Source: Butyrivibrio sp. VCB2006
GTDB lineage: Bacteria > Bacillota > Clostridia > Lachnospirales > Lachnospiraceae
DNA: 64,000 nucleotides
Direction of reading: 5' to 3'
NCBI RefSeq assembly: GCF_000420945.1
Contig: NZ_ATVX01000008.1
Location: 117,275 to 181,274 of the forward strand
Position numbers and translations under genes: made by a program. Below are positions 26,106 through 36,004 of this stretch, piece by piece; position 1 is the first letter of the stretch, and each line of letters starts with the position of its first letter. The notes beneath the pieces were generated by a model. The model saw only the letters and a list, made by a program, of their open reading frames with translations. It made no database searches and had not been told where the DNA came from.

Positions 26106-27710
26106 TTACTTACTCCACTTATCACAAAGTGCAATTATCTGATCTGCGAATTTGGCCTTATCCTTATTGGAAATGCCCTCGCTCCTTGCTATGATGCCCA
26201 TGAGTCTTGCGCCTGCTGCCTTAAGTCTTGCATAAACATCAGAAACAAGCGTAGCTTCCTTCTTCTTGACCGGAATTGGAACGCCTTCCTTGGTAATCAG
26301 TCCTGAGATAATATCAAACTCAGTTCCGCTGTAAGGCGCATAGGTATCGTAGCCGTATTCATTTCTAAGGTCCTGGGCAAAAGACATACATACACTGTCT
26401 TCTCCATGAACAATAAAGACTTTTTTAGGTCTTTTCCTGTTAAATCCATTAAGCCACTCTATAAGTCCGTTCTTGTCTGCGTGGCCCGACAAGCCTTCGA
26501 GTTTACATATCTGGGCCTTTATATCAATAGTCTCGCCAAAGAGCTTGATCTGCTCGGCGCCATCTATAATGGCTCTTCCTGTAGTACCGATGGACTGATA
26601 TCCAACGAACAGAATGGTACATTCCTCTCTCCAAAGATTGTGCTTGAGGTGGTGTCTGATTCGTCCGGCTTCACACATTCCCGAAGCAGATATAATAACC
26701 TTGGGCTCCGGATCTTCGTTGATTGCCCTTGATTCCTCTGTCGTAATAGCCAGATTAAGTCCGGGGAAGGTTACAGGATTGACCTTCTTTTTAACCAGCT
26801 CCATGGCCTCTTCATCGTAGCACTCGTACTGGTGATCTTCGAAGATTTCAGTAGCTTCCACCGCTAAAGGGCTATCTACAAAAACAGGGAAATTAGGATT
26901 ACTCTTTACCAGGCCCTCAAGTTTGATCTTCCTTATAAAATAAAGCATTTCCTGGGTTCTTCCAACTGCAAAGGATGGAATAACCACATTTCCGCCTCTC
27001 TGGAAGGTGGCATCAAGGATTCTGGCCAAATCCCTGACGTAATCAGGTTTCTCAACCGCATGTAGCCTGTCGCCATAGGTTGACTCCATGACAACGTAAT
27101 CTGCCTCGGAAGTCATCTGCGGATCTCGAATGAGAGGCTGCTGCTTATTACCTATATCACCGGAAAAGACAATCTTCTTGGTAACATTCTTCTCAGTAAG
27201 CCAAACCTCTATGCTGGCAGATCCAAGAAGGTGCCCGATATCGGTAAACCTTATCTTAACCCCTTCGCATACCTCTATTTCCTGTCCATAGCCGCAGGGA
27301 ACAAATGCCTTGATGGTTTTCTCAGCATCTTCCATAGTGTATGCAGGTTCCATCTGGGAAATATCTTTATTACGCTTAGCCTTACGATTACGCCACTCAG
27401 CTTCCTGCATCTGGATATGGGCGCAATCACGAAGCATAATGCTGCACAGATCGGCTGTAGCGTCAGTGGCAAATATCTTGCCCCTAAAGCCCTTAGCATA
27501 TAAAAGCGGCAGATTGCCTGAATGATCCACATGGGCATGGGTCAGAAAAACATAATCAATTTCAGGAGCGGACACAGGAAGAGGAACATTTTCAAAATAA
27601 TCTTTTCCCTGCTCCATTCCATAGTCTACAAGAATATTCTTGTCACAAGCCTCGATGAAATGGCAGCTTCCCGTCACTTCATGATCGGCTCCGATAAATG
27701 TCAGTTTCAT
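26106..27710 (-). CDS. MBL-fold beta-CASP ribonuclease/RNA-processing protein
   Basis: 534 residues from the chosen start. The metallo-beta-lactamase domain carries THAHVDHSG (zinc-binding HxHxDH), then a beta-CASP insert (VDSPLAVEAT, ISASGMCEAGR) and an RNA-specificity C-terminal motif with IVHGEDSV. The architecture is that of archaeal CPSF-like and bacterial YSH1-type RNA nucleases, distinct from RNase J. A longer frame to 27944 exists, but its first 78 residues do not match; GAGG 9 bases before the ATG at 27710 and the usual start MKLTFIGADHEVTGSC fix the start. Confidence 0.9.
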   Translation of the reverse strand: MKLTFIGADHEVTGSCHFIEACDKNILVDYGMEQGKDYFENVPLPVSAPEIDYVFLTHAHVDHSGNLPLLYAKGFRGKIFATDATADLCSIMLRDCAHIQMQEAEWRNRKAKRNKDISQMEPAYTMEDAEKTIKAFVPCGYGQEIEVCEGVKIRFTDIGHLLGSASIEVWLTEKNVTKKIVFSGDIGNKQQPLIRDPQMTSEADYVVMESTYGDRLHAVEKPDYVRDLARILDATFQRGGNVVIPSFAVGRTQEMLYFIRKIKLEGLVKSNPNFPVFVDSPLAVEATEIFEDHQYECYDEEAMELVKKKVNPVTFPGLNLAITTEESRAINEDPEPKVIISASGMCEAGRIRHHLKHNLWREECTILFVGYQSIGTTGRAIIDGAEQIKLFGETIDIKAQICKLEGLSGHADKNGLIEWLNGFNRKRPKKVFIVHGEDSVCMSFAQDLRNEYGYDTYAPYSGTEFDIISGLITKEGVPIPVKKKEATLVSDVYARLKAAGARLMGIIARSEGISNKDKAKFADQIIALCDKWSK

Positions 27711-27759
27711 ACGCAAATACCTCGTTCCCGATGTATTTCTCCCCATACAAAAAGAAAAA

Positions 27760-27801
27760 CTGTCTGCATGAGATACTTTAATAATTATATCATGCAGACA
27801 G
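27760..27801 (-). terminator. Intrinsic terminator of feoB
   Basis: Twelve-bp perfect inverted repeat CTGTCTGCATGA (27760-27771 with 27790-27801), followed on the minus strand by TTTTTCTTTTT. It lies 8 bases after the feoB stop. Confidence 0.88.
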
Positions 27802-27808
27802 ACATATT

Positions 27809-30175
27809 TTAACCAGTAATAAGCAGGGCGACCATCCTCACAATAAAGGCTATTATCCATGCGACCGAGCACTGCCATACTACTACAGTGAGGGCCCATT
27901 TCTTGCCGAGCTCTCTTTTGATGGATGCAATAGCTGCTACGCACGGAGTGTACAAAAGGCTAAATACCAGCATAGTAATGGCTGTAACTGTGGAAAGAGA
28001 ATTCTCCACACCGTCTACAAAGAGAACCTCCATTATAGATACGACGCTCTCTTTTGCAATAAATCCGCTTATAAGGGATGTACATATTCTCCAGTCTCCA
28101 AGACCAAGAGGTGCAAACAGCGGTGCAAGGCCGCCTGCTACAAGAGCCATAATGCTCTCCTTGGAATCAGAAACAAGATTAAAATGAATATCAAAATTAC
28201 TAAGGAGCCATACAACAATTGTAGCTATAAAGATAACTGAAAAAGCTCTCTGTATAAAATCCTTGGACTTTTCCCATAAGAGCTGCCCTACATTTCTAGG
28301 GCTTGGAAGTCTGTAATTTGGGAGCTCCATTACAAAAGGAACGGGTTCGCCCTTAAATACAGTCTTCTTGGTTACAAATGCATTCAGAATACCTACAAGT
28401 ATGCCGGTAATATAAAGTCCGGTGATAATCAGTCCTCCTCGTCCCGGAAAAAATGCATTTACAAAGAACGCATAGATAGGAAGCTTGGCAGTACAGCTCA
28501 TAAAAGGAGTCAGTACTATAGTCATCTTTCTATCTCTTTCACTGGGAAGTGTCCTTGTGGACATAACAGCGGGAACGGTACATCCAAATCCTATAAGAAG
28601 TGGAACGATGCTTCGTCCGGATAAACCTATTTTTCTAAGGAGTTTGTCCATAACAAAGGCAACTCGCGCGATATAACCACTGTCTTCCATAAGTGACAGG
28701 AACAAAAACAACACAACAATAATGGGAAGGAAACTAAGGACACTTCCAACGCCTTCAAATATGCCATTTATAACAAGGCCTTTTAATACCTCATTTACTC
28801 CGGCAGAGTCCATAAGGTTTTCCACCGCAGCCCCGAGACTTCCGATTATAGTCTCAAGAATCCCCTGAAGCCACGGTCCTATAACATTAAATGTCAAAAC
28901 AAACACCATAGCCATAATAAGAATAAACATAGGAATAGCTGTGAATTTTCCCGTAAGCACCTTATCTATCTTATTGCTTCGTAGCTGTTCCTTGCTCTCT
29001 TTTGGCTTGGTTACACATTTCTCTGAAACCTTTTTGATGTACTGGAATCGCATATCAGCTATGGCTGCGCTTCTATCAAGGCCTCGCTCCTTTTCCATGT
29101 GAGAAACGATATGCTCAATGGCTTCCTTCTCATTGTCATCAAGCTGAAGCTTTTCAATGATAAGCTCATCACCCTCAACCACCTTGCTGGCGGTGAATCT
29201 CAGGGGTAAGCCGGCTCTTTCCGCATTATCGGCAATAAGGTTCATTACTGCGTGAAGGCACTTATGAACAATTCCTCCGTTGTCATCCTTGGAACAAAAA
29301 TCCTGCTCTAAAGGCTTCTCCTGATATTTGGCTATATGAAGCGCATGGGCTATAAGCTCATCAACACCCTCATTCTTGGCAGCTGCAATAGGAACCACAG
29401 GAGTCCCAAGCATTTCTTCCATCTGGTTAATATCTACAACGCCGCCATTTCCTGTAAGCTCGTCCATCATATTAAGAGCAACTACTGTTGGCACATCCAT
29501 TTCAAGAAGCTGCATTGTAAGGTAAAGATTACGCTCTACATTTGTAGCATCCACAATATTTATAATGGCAGTTGGCTTCTCGTTCAGAACATGATTACGG
29601 GAAACAATTTCCTCACTGGTATATGGAGACATTGAGTAAATGCCGGGGAGGTCTGTAATCAGAGTATTCTGATAGCCTCTGATTTCGCCATCCTTACGAT
29701 CCACAGTAACTCCAGGAAAATTTCCAACATGCTGTTTGGATCCTGTCAGCTGGTTAAAAAGAGTTGTCTTTCCGCTGTTCTGATTGCCCACCAACGCAAA
29801 TGTAAGTGTAGTTCCCTCAGGGAGAGGATTTCCACTTCCCTTCGGGTGGAAAATACCGGTCTCACCAAGTCCCGGATGGAAGGTTTTCTTTTTCTTATCA
29901 GAAGCAGGCTTTTCTGTTTCTTTTTTGCCTTCTTCCTGTCCGGCGAATTGTTCTATAGTCTCTATTTCAATTCTCTCAGCTTCTGCCAGACGAAGGGTCA
30001 GTCTATATCCGTGGATCTCAATTTCCAGCGGATCTCCCATTGGGGCATACTTGATAACGGATAACTCTGCTCCCGGTATCACACCCATATCCAAAAAATG
30101 TTGGCGAAGAGCTCCTTCCCCGCCAACTTTTATTATTCTTGCCTTGCCACCTATGGCTAATTCTCTTAAAGTCAC
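27809..30175 (-). CDS. feoB: Ferrous iron transporter, FeoA-FeoB fusion
   Basis: 788 residues. Residues 1-71 are a FeoA-like SH3 domain, followed by a charged linker (about 72-120), the FeoB GTPase domain with G1 VGNQNSGKTT (about 130) and G3 DLPG, a helical GDI domain, and a C-terminal membrane domain with Gate motifs (GCTVPAVMSTR, FMSCTAKLPIY). It takes up Fe2+ under anoxic, iron-poor conditions. FeoA and FeoB are usually separate genes, although fused forms are known in Clostridia. The start is GTG with GAGG 8 bases upstream. A Fur box lies 30 bases upstream. Confidence 0.95.
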   Translation of the reverse strand: MTLRELAIGGKARIIKVGGEGALRQHFLDMGVIPGAELSVIKYAPMGDPLEIEIHGYRLTLRLAEAERIEIETIEQFAGQEEGKKETEKPASDKKKKTFHPGLGETGIFHPKGSGNPLPEGTTLTFALVGNQNSGKTTLFNQLTGSKQHVGNFPGVTVDRKDGEIRGYQNTLITDLPGIYSMSPYTSEEIVSRNHVLNEKPTAIINIVDATNVERNLYLTMQLLEMDVPTVVALNMMDELTGNGGVVDINQMEEMLGTPVVPIAAAKNEGVDELIAHALHIAKYQEKPLEQDFCSKDDNGGIVHKCLHAVMNLIADNAERAGLPLRFTASKVVEGDELIIEKLQLDDNEKEAIEHIVSHMEKERGLDRSAAIADMRFQYIKKVSEKCVTKPKESKEQLRSNKIDKVLTGKFTAIPMFILIMAMVFVLTFNVIGPWLQGILETIIGSLGAAVENLMDSAGVNEVLKGLVINGIFEGVGSVLSFLPIIVVLFLFLSLMEDSGYIARVAFVMDKLLRKIGLSGRSIVPLLIGFGCTVPAVMSTRTLPSERDRKMTIVLTPFMSCTAKLPIYAFFVNAFFPGRGGLIITGLYITGILVGILNAFVTKKTVFKGEPVPFVMELPNYRLPSPRNVGQLLWEKSKDFIQRAFSVIFIATIVVWLLSNFDIHFNLVSDSKESIMALVAGGLAPLFAPLGLGDWRICTSLISGFIAKESVVSIMEVLFVDGVENSLSTVTAITMLVFSLLYTPCVAAIASIKRELGKKWALTVVVWQCSVAWIIAFIVRMVALLITG

Positions 30176-30204
30176 TTGTATTTCCTCTCACATCAAAATG
30201 TTTA

Positions 30205-30221
30205 TTGATAATGATTATCAA
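30205..30221 (-). promoter_or_regulatory. Fur box upstream of feoB
   Basis: TTGATAATGATTATCAA: a perfect 7-1-7 inverted repeat (TGATAAT-N-ATTATCA), the classical Fur recognition pattern. It sits 30-46 bases upstream of the feoB GTG, next to a -10-like TATAGT on the minus strand, as expected for iron-dependent repression. Confidence 0.88.
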
Positions 30222-30294
30222 ATACTATACTACTCTCTTTTCCGCAAAAATAAAATGTTTTTATGTTAGTTATAGCTATCTAGGGCCATGAAAC

Positions 30295-30323
30295 TTGCTC
30301 AAAGCTTTCATCTTTGATACAAT
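30295..30323 (+). promoter_or_regulatory. Promoter of the DUF3048 lipoprotein gene
   Basis: -35 TTGCTC (30295-30300), 17-bp spacer, -10 TACAAT (30318-30323). The leader of about 80 bases contains a small hairpin AAAATTGC / GCAATTTT. Confidence 0.6.
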
Positions 30324-30409
30324 ATAGATTACCTATGATTTAAAATTGCTTTACTATGCAATTTTGAAAGGTAAATTTTGTTTTTATTACAACAAGGAGA
30401 TTACAAGCA

Positions 30410-31555
30410 ATGCATATTAGAACATATGGCAAAAAAGTAATTGCATCCCTGCTTTGCTCAGCTATGGTGCTTTCAATGGCAGCCTGCGGTGCAGAAGATG
30501 CATCAGATGAGACTTCAGGTGGAGTTTCTTTTGAACCTATAACCACAGAAACAACTGATACTGCTGCAGAAGCAGCTACAGAAGAGGTTGTTGCCGATGA
30601 GCCTTACGTACTTCCTGAAGGAATGTACTTCAGTGAACTTACAGGTGAGCCAATCAGCGAAGAGATCAAGGACCAGCGTCCTATCGCAGCTATGGTAGAC
30701 AACGAGCTTACTGCTCTTCCACACTATGGAACTTCAGAGGCTGACGTAGTATACGAGCTTATGAACAGCACCAAGAACGACCGCATCACACGTCTCATGT
30801 GTGTAGTTAAGGATTGGGGCAGCATTGAACAGCTTGGTAGTATCAGAAGTACACGTCCTACCAACATCCTTCTTGCAGCTGAGTGGAACGCAATCCTTTG
30901 CCACGATGGCGGTCCTTACCACAACGATGCATATTTTGCTAACCCTTGGGCAGCTGATCATCTTTCAGGTTATTTCTCAAGAGTAAACAACGGTAAGGCA
31001 AGAGAATTTACAGAGTATATTTTACCTGGTGATCTTGAATCAGATATTGAGAAGTTCAACATTTCCGCTACTTACAATGAGTACGCAAATGCCGGCAGCC
31101 ACTTCAATTTCATTGAATACGGCAAGGAGCTTGTTCTCTCAGAGAAGTACTCCAATACATATCCGGGCACTATCGTAACTCTTCCTTTCAAGCACAACTC
31201 ATCTCAGCTTGTTTACAACAGCGATACCAAAGAGTATGAGTACTACGAGTATGGCGACAGACATGAAGATGCCGAGGACAGTGCTCCTCTTAGCTTCAAG
31301 AACGTAATTCTTCAGAATTGCAGCTTCACAGAGCTTGATGAGAATGGTTACCTTATTTACAATTGTATCAGTGAAGGACAGCTTGGCTGGTACCTTACAA
31401 ACGGCGAAGCTAAGATTATTGCATGGTCCAAGACCAGCGAGACAGGTGTAACCAAGTACTATGATGACAACGGCGATGAGCTTGTTATCAATACCGGTAA
31501 GACCTACATTTCACTTGTCCCTTCCGATTCATGGGATAGCATAACACTTCAATAA
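30410..31555 (+). CDS. DUF3048 (YerB-like) lipoprotein
   Basis: 381 residues. Lipoprotein signal with lipobox MAAC (Cys about 26), an acidic Thr/Ala/Glu linker, then the DUF3048 N-terminal domain (DQRPIAAMVDNE at about 86-97) and C-terminal domain (SFKNVILQ, GWYLTNGEAKIIAWSK, GKTYISLVP). The family relates to B. subtilis YerB; its molecular role is not established, though peptidoglycan-related functions are suspected. AAGGAG lies 9 bases before ATG. It is transcribed away from feoB and followed by a TraX gene. Confidence 0.9.
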   Translation: MHIRTYGKKVIASLLCSAMVLSMAACGAEDASDETSGGVSFEPITTETTDTAAEAATEEVVADEPYVLPEGMYFSELTGEPISEEIKDQRPIAAMVDNELTALPHYGTSEADVVYELMNSTKNDRITRLMCVVKDWGSIEQLGSIRSTRPTNILLAAEWNAILCHDGGPYHNDAYFANPWAADHLSGYFSRVNNGKAREFTEYILPGDLESDIEKFNISATYNEYANAGSHFNFIEYGKELVLSEKYSNTYPGTIVTLPFKHNSSQLVYNSDTKEYEYYEYGDRHEDAEDSAPLSFKNVILQNCSFTELDENGYLIYNCISEGQLGWYLTNGEAKIIAWSKTSETGVTKYYDDNGDELVINTGKTYISLVPSDSWDSITLQ

Positions 31556-31593
31556 CCAGTAACAGCAGTTTATTACAAAATAAATCATAAAGT

Positions 31594-32424
31594 GTGAGAC
31601 CAATGCCAGACATAAACAGACTCAGGAAAATAAACGGAAACACTCTTAAAATTGTTGCCTGCATAACAATGCTTATTGACCACATTACAGCAGGTATCAT
31701 GTACCCTGTAGTGCGAAATGGACTTTATTCTGGCAATCTCTCAATTGATGAGATAAACAAAATATACATTTTTCTCAGAGGAGTAGGCAGAACTGCTTTC
31801 CCTATTTTCTGTTTTCTCCTTGTAGAAGGCTTCATACACACAAGAAGCAGGCTAAGATACGCTCTTAGTCTGCTTCTTTTTGGTATTATCTCCGAGGCCT
31901 CCTTTGATCTTTTATTCTTTGCAGAGGATGAGGTTTTCAACATCAATATGTTGGATGCCTTAAAGGCAAACAGTTATCTATTAAATGACCAATGCAATGT
32001 TTATTTTACTCTCTTGCTTGGGCTTTTGGTAATATGGGCCATGGACGCCGTATGCAGGATATTTAAGGAAAAGAATATACCGATTGCATTTACTATTATT
32101 TCTATTGCAGTAATTGAAGCTTTAGGCTGTCTTATAGCCTACAAGATCAATTCCGACTATGATTTTTACGGAATAATTCTTATTTCGATTTTTTATCTGT
32201 TAAAGCGCTACGAGTTCATAAGAATTCTTGTGGGATACATCTTTATTTGCCAATTAGGAATAGAATTCGCCTCTTTACCGGGCTATATACTTATGGCCCT
32301 CTACAACCACAAAAGAGGTCGTAATCTTGGAAATTTTAAGTATTTCTTTTACCTGTTCTATCCTGTACATCTGACACTTATCTACATCGTAAGATGCCTT
32401 ATCTGGGGCAAATACGGAGTCTGA
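31594..32424 (+). CDS. TraX family membrane protein
   Basis: 276 residues with seven or more hydrophobic segments. The N-terminal block NGNTLKIVACITMLIDHI and RVGR-like GVGRTAFPIFCFLLVEGFIHT match TraX, the family named for the F-plasmid pilin acetylase and widespread as chromosomal acyltransferase-like proteins in Firmicutes. It probably acetylates a surface molecule, by inference from the family. It has no strong Shine-Dalgarno and lies 38 bases after the DUF3048 gene, so it may be cotranscribed. Confidence 0.85.
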   Translation: MRPMPDINRLRKINGNTLKIVACITMLIDHITAGIMYPVVRNGLYSGNLSIDEINKIYIFLRGVGRTAFPIFCFLLVEGFIHTRSRLRYALSLLLFGIISEASFDLLFFAEDEVFNINMLDALKANSYLLNDQCNVYFTLLLGLLVIWAMDAVCRIFKEKNIPIAFTIISIAVIEALGCLIAYKINSDYDFYGIILISIFYLLKRYEFIRILVGYIFICQLGIEFASLPGYILMALYNHKRGRNLGNFKYFFYLFYPVHLTLIYIVRCLIWGKYGV

Positions 32425-32444
32425 ATTAAATAAATACCACATAC

Positions 32445-32481
32445 AAAAGAGCGGTTTCATCAAACGATGAACCGCTCTTTT
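32445..32481. terminator. Bidirectional terminator
   Basis: Strong hairpin AAAAGAGCGGTTTCATC / GATGAACCGCTCTTTT (one bulged base), followed by Ts on both strands. It serves traX and the convergent secreted-protein gene. Confidence 0.85.
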
Positions 32482-32494
32482 TCCCTCAATACAT

Positions 32495-33082
32495 TCAATT
32501 GGTTAGCACACTGGCCATAGCGGCCTGAGCGCTGATAATATCAGTTTTAGAAATTGTATAGTCCTGAATAATATTCGTATCGAAAACTACACAGTTGTCG
32601 GAATCAGCAGTAACAACATCTACCTGTGTATAACCCTTATCCTTGTCTCCTGTAAGGATATAAACCTGCTCATTCTTATCAACATCGATTTTGACATGCA
32701 CACTTGCCTGTGTTGTCAAAATAGCCTTATTGCCAAATTTAACTTCGTAAGTACCTGGGTAGTACGCATCCTGCATCTTGGTAACTGTGCCGCTGATAGG
32801 AAGAACATTTCCATCACTTACTATTGTAACTCTCTGAGTAAGTCTCCCCATTCCATCAACATCATGACCTGAAGAATCAGCCTTGTTGCCCTCTGCATCT
32901 GCGTTTTCATCTAATCCAAGATATCCATTAAGGGTATAGACAACATCGGATTGAACCAGATCACCCAAATCCCTATTGCCAGTTCCTTGGCTCTTGGAAT
33001 AAACAGCCTTACCTGCAAACATAGAGCATGTAAAAAGCACAGAAACAAGGAATGCAATAGCCCATTTCCTTGTGTTATTCAT
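32495..33082 (-). CDS. Secreted protein, function unknown
   Basis: 195 residues with a Sec signal peptide (Lys/Arg head, hydrophobic core about 8-24, Ala-rich cleavage region near AGKA). No Cys lipobox and no C-terminal anchor. The mature part has a Gly/Asp-rich linker (about 58-80) and a predicted beta domain with repeats of the form xVxVxxxxN. Not assigned to a known family. TAGGTGA precedes ATG. It stands alone, with its own promoter and terminator, just downstream of the potassium-uptake genes. Confidence 0.75.
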   Translation of the reverse strand: MNNTRKWAIAFLVSVLFTCSMFAGKAVYSKSQGTGNRDLGDLVQSDVVYTLNGYLGLDENADAEGNKADSSGHDVDGMGRLTQRVTIVSDGNVLPISGTVTKMQDAYYPGTYEVKFGNKAILTTQASVHVKIDVDKNEQVYILTGDKDKGYTQVDVVTADSDNCVVFDTNIIQDYTISKTDIISAQAAMASVLTN

Positions 33083-33125
33083 AAAAAATCACCTACATAA
33101 AAATCCAATTCACAAAACCTACTAA

Positions 33126-33155
33126 ATATTATCACACTTTGGACACAATTTTCAA
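33126..33155 (-). promoter_or_regulatory. Promoter of the secreted-protein gene
   Basis: Minus strand: -35 TTGAAA (33150-33155), 18-bp spacer, -10 TAATAT (33126-33131), preceded by TGTG resembling an extended -10. Confidence 0.55.
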
Positions 33156-33193
33156 TGACTTTTTTAACATTTGTTTATAAAAATTTTAGAATT

Positions 33194-34639
33194 TCATCTC
33201 TTCCAAGTCTTAGGCTTGAGGATAATGAAAATAGGCAGAAGTTCCAATCTTCCCGCAAGCATATCAAACATAAGAACAAGTTTGGAAAGTACCGAAAACT
33301 CCGCATAATTTCCCGTAGGTCCTACCATGCCAAGACCGGGGCCTATGTTATTAAGAGTTGCAACAACAGAGGTGACCGTGGTCTGGAAATCAAAATTATC
33401 CAAAGAAACCACCAGAGTTGAGGCAATAAAAGTAATAACATATATTCCAAGATAAGCTGTAACCGACTTAACCGTTGTTCCCTCCACTGAATGTCCATCC
33501 ATATACACTCTTTTAACAGCCTTAGGATGAACAATGAAATTCAGCTCATTTCTGGCATTTCTGATAACAATAAGGGCTCTTGAAAACTTAAATCCACCAC
33601 CTGTAGATCCTGCACAGGCTCCTACCAGAGACAGAACCACCAGAATGAGTCTGGACATCATAGGCCAGGTGTCAAAATCAAGGGTACAAAAGCCGGTTGT
33701 AGTCATAATAGAAGTCACAGAAAACAATGAATGATGGAAAGCAAGCCTTGGGTCCGTCACGCATCCACTTCTGTACACATTAAAGGCAATAAGTCCTGCC
33801 GCAGCTATCATAGTGCCAAAGTAAAATTTAACCTCATCAATTGCAAAAGCTTCCTTGGGCTTTCTGTTAAGGAGAAAATAATATACGGTAAAGTTTACTC
33901 CGCAAAGAGCCATAAACAATATAATAATTGCCTGACTCACAAGAGAATATCCCATCATTCCGGTATCGTGAATTGCAAATCCGCCCGTTCCAACCGTGGA
34001 AAAAGAAATAGTTATAGCGTCGTATACAGGCATTCCGGAAATAATAAGGCAGACAATCTCTGCCACAGTAATTCCAAAATAAATAAAGTACAAAATCTTC
34101 GCTGTATCTTTTACCTTGGGAACTATCTTACCGACTACAGGCCCGGGAGACTCAGCTCTCATAAGGTGCATACTGTAGCCATCAGCCATTGGCACTACAG
34201 CCAGAAGGAATACCAAAACTCCCATTCCGCCAATCCAGTGGGTAAAGGTTCTCCAGAACTGTACGCTCTTTTCCATATTATCAACTGTAGTCAGGATGCT
34301 GCCTCCTGTGGTGGTAAAACCTGACACTGTTTCAAAAAGAGCATCGATATAATTAGGTATTGCTCCTGTAATAACAAAGGGAATAGCTCCCATCATACTA
34401 ACCGCAATCCAAGCCACTGCTGTGATGGCAAAGCCCTCTTTTGCATAAATAACCTTGTTCTGAGGCTTCTTTATAGTAAAGATAGCGCCTACTGCAAAGC
34501 TGATAGCTGCCAGTATAAAGAATGACAATGCACTGTCGTATTCTTTGTAAATAAGCGCAACTATGAGAGGTAATGTAAAAAGAGCTCCCATTACCCTCAA
34601 AAGTCTAAACAGAACAAATCTGATCATCGAGTAATTCAT
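33194..34639 (-). CDS. trkH: TrkH family potassium uptake protein
   Basis: 481-residue membrane channel subunit importing K+ together with TrkA. Four pore-loop selectivity motifs are visible in order: SGFTTTGGS, STVGTGGFA, MTTTGFC and NNIGPGLG. This four-repeat form is diagnostic of the TrkH/KtrB superfamily. Ten or so hydrophobic segments fit. The start lies 3 bases after the trkA stop, so the pair is translationally coupled. Confidence 0.95.
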   Translation of the reverse strand: MNYSMIRFVLFRLLRVMGALFTLPLIVALIYKEYDSALSFFILAAISFAVGAIFTIKKPQNKVIYAKEGFAITAVAWIAVSMMGAIPFVITGAIPNYIDALFETVSGFTTTGGSILTTVDNMEKSVQFWRTFTHWIGGMGVLVFLLAVVPMADGYSMHLMRAESPGPVVGKIVPKVKDTAKILYFIYFGITVAEIVCLIISGMPVYDAITISFSTVGTGGFAIHDTGMMGYSLVSQAIIILFMALCGVNFTVYYFLLNRKPKEAFAIDEVKFYFGTMIAAAGLIAFNVYRSGCVTDPRLAFHHSLFSVTSIMTTTGFCTLDFDTWPMMSRLILVVLSLVGACAGSTGGGFKFSRALIVIRNARNELNFIVHPKAVKRVYMDGHSVEGTTVKSVTAYLGIYVITFIASTLVVSLDNFDFQTTVTSVVATLNNIGPGLGMVGPTGNYAEFSVLSKLVLMFDMLAGRLELLPIFIILKPKTWKR

Positions 34640-34642
34640 TTA

Positions 34643-36004
34643 TCAGTTCTCCAATATATCACTTATGTCTTTTAATCCGGTTCTCGTAGTAACAACGATT
34701 ACGGTATCTCTGTCTCTGATAACGCTATCTCCACTTGGAGAGATGATATCTCCGTAGTGATTGATGCATGCAATCAGAATGCCCTTCTTGAGATGAAGCT
34801 GAGCCAGAGGAATTCCAATAACAGGAGATCCCTTTCTTACGATAAATTCCAAAGCTTCAACCTTGTCATCATTGAGCTTGTACAAAGTCTCGATATTACT
34901 ATCCTTGGAAGCTGACATACCTCTTACAAACTGAACGATTCTGTCCGCTGTGATATTCTTGGGATAAATAATACTTCCAATGTTAAGAGATCCGATAATA
35001 TCACCATAATTAACCCTGTGAACCTTAGTAATAAGCTTGGCTTTAGGGTTAATACTCTTAACATACATAGACAACATGATGTTCTCTTCATCAAGGTTAG
35101 TCAGTGAAACAAAGGATTCAACGCTTGTAACGCTTTCCTCAAGGAGCATATCCTTATCAGTTCCGTCTCCGCAGATAATAAGTGCCTGTGGTAAAAGATC
35201 TGACAACTCCTTGCACCTTACAGGATCTCTTTCAAAGATAGTAACCTTGATTCCAAGAGGAAGCAGGTTCTGAGCAAGATAAAAGCCCGTCTCTCCTCCT
35301 CCGATAATCATGGTTGAATGCACCTTGGCTGTAGGAAGCCCAAGCTTTTTGAAGAAATTCACAGTATTTCTGCTGGATGCAAATACTGTAGCCTCATCAC
35401 CGGCGCGAAGTACAAAATTACCATCAGGAATAAATACTTCATTACCTCTGGAAACAATTGAGATAAGTACCTGCTTACGAAGGTCCGCAGGAATATCCTT
35501 AAGAGCCTTATCACAAAGTCTTGAGTTCTCGTCAATGACAAATTTAACAAGCTCAGCTCTACCTCTTGCGAAGGTCTCAATCTTAGTTGCTGATGGAAAT
35601 TTCAAAAGACGCTCCGCCTCATTAGCAGCTGCCTCTTCAGGATTGATTACCATAGAAAGACCAAGTTCTTCCTTGATAAAGTTGATTTCCTTCTTGTAGA
35701 TTGGGTTACGAACCCTGGCTATAGTATGGCAGTTACCTGCCTTTTTAGCTATAAGACAACAAAGAAGATTAAGCTCATCGGAATCAGTAACCGCAATCAT
35801 AAGATCAGCAGTCTCAATTCCGGCATCCTTCATAATCGAATAACTGGCTCCATTGCCAACTATTCCCATTACATCGTAGCTATTTACTACATTCTGAAGA
35901 ACGCTACTCTTTTCCTCTATTACAGTTATATTATGTCCTTCTTTGCTAAGCTGCTGTGTAAGTGTCTGTCCAACATTGCCGCAGCCCACAATCAGAATAT
36001 GCAT
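34643..36004 (-). CDS. trkA: Trk system potassium transporter TrkA
   Basis: 453-residue cytoplasmic regulator with two RCK units, each with an NAD-binding Rossmann loop (GCGNVGQT at about 7-14 and IGGGETGFYLAQ at about 233-244) and RCK_C domains. It gates TrkH in response to nucleotides. The ORF opens at an ATG at 36010, but GGAGG touches that codon; the ATG at 36004 (MHILIVGCG) has proper 6-base spacing and is the typical start. It is first of the trkA-trkH operon. No promoter was recognised. Confidence 0.95.
   Translation of the reverse strand: MHILIVGCGNVGQTLTQQLSKEGHNITVIEEKSSVLQNVVNSYDVMGIVGNGASYSIMKDAGIETADLMIAVTDSDELNLLCCLIAKKAGNCHTIARVRNPIYKKEINFIKEELGLSMVINPEEAAANEAERLLKFPSATKIETFARGRAELVKFVIDENSRLCDKALKDIPADLRKQVLISIVSRGNEVFIPDGNFVLRAGDEATVFASSRNTVNFFKKLGLPTAKVHSTMIIGGGETGFYLAQNLLPLGIKVTIFERDPVRCKELSDLLPQALIICGDGTDKDMLLEESVTSVESFVSLTNLDEENIMLSMYVKSINPKAKLITKVHRVNYGDIIGSLNIGSIIYPKNITADRIVQFVRGMSASKDSNIETLYKLNDDKVEALEFIVRKGSPVIGIPLAQLHLKKGILIACINHYGDIISPSGDSVIRDRDTVIVVTTRTGLKDISDILEN

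Noticed and set aside
27711..27944. N-terminal extension of the beta-CASP nuclease
   Set aside because: The 78 extra residues do not fit the family, run through the feoB terminator, and a good ribosome binding site marks the ATG at 27710.
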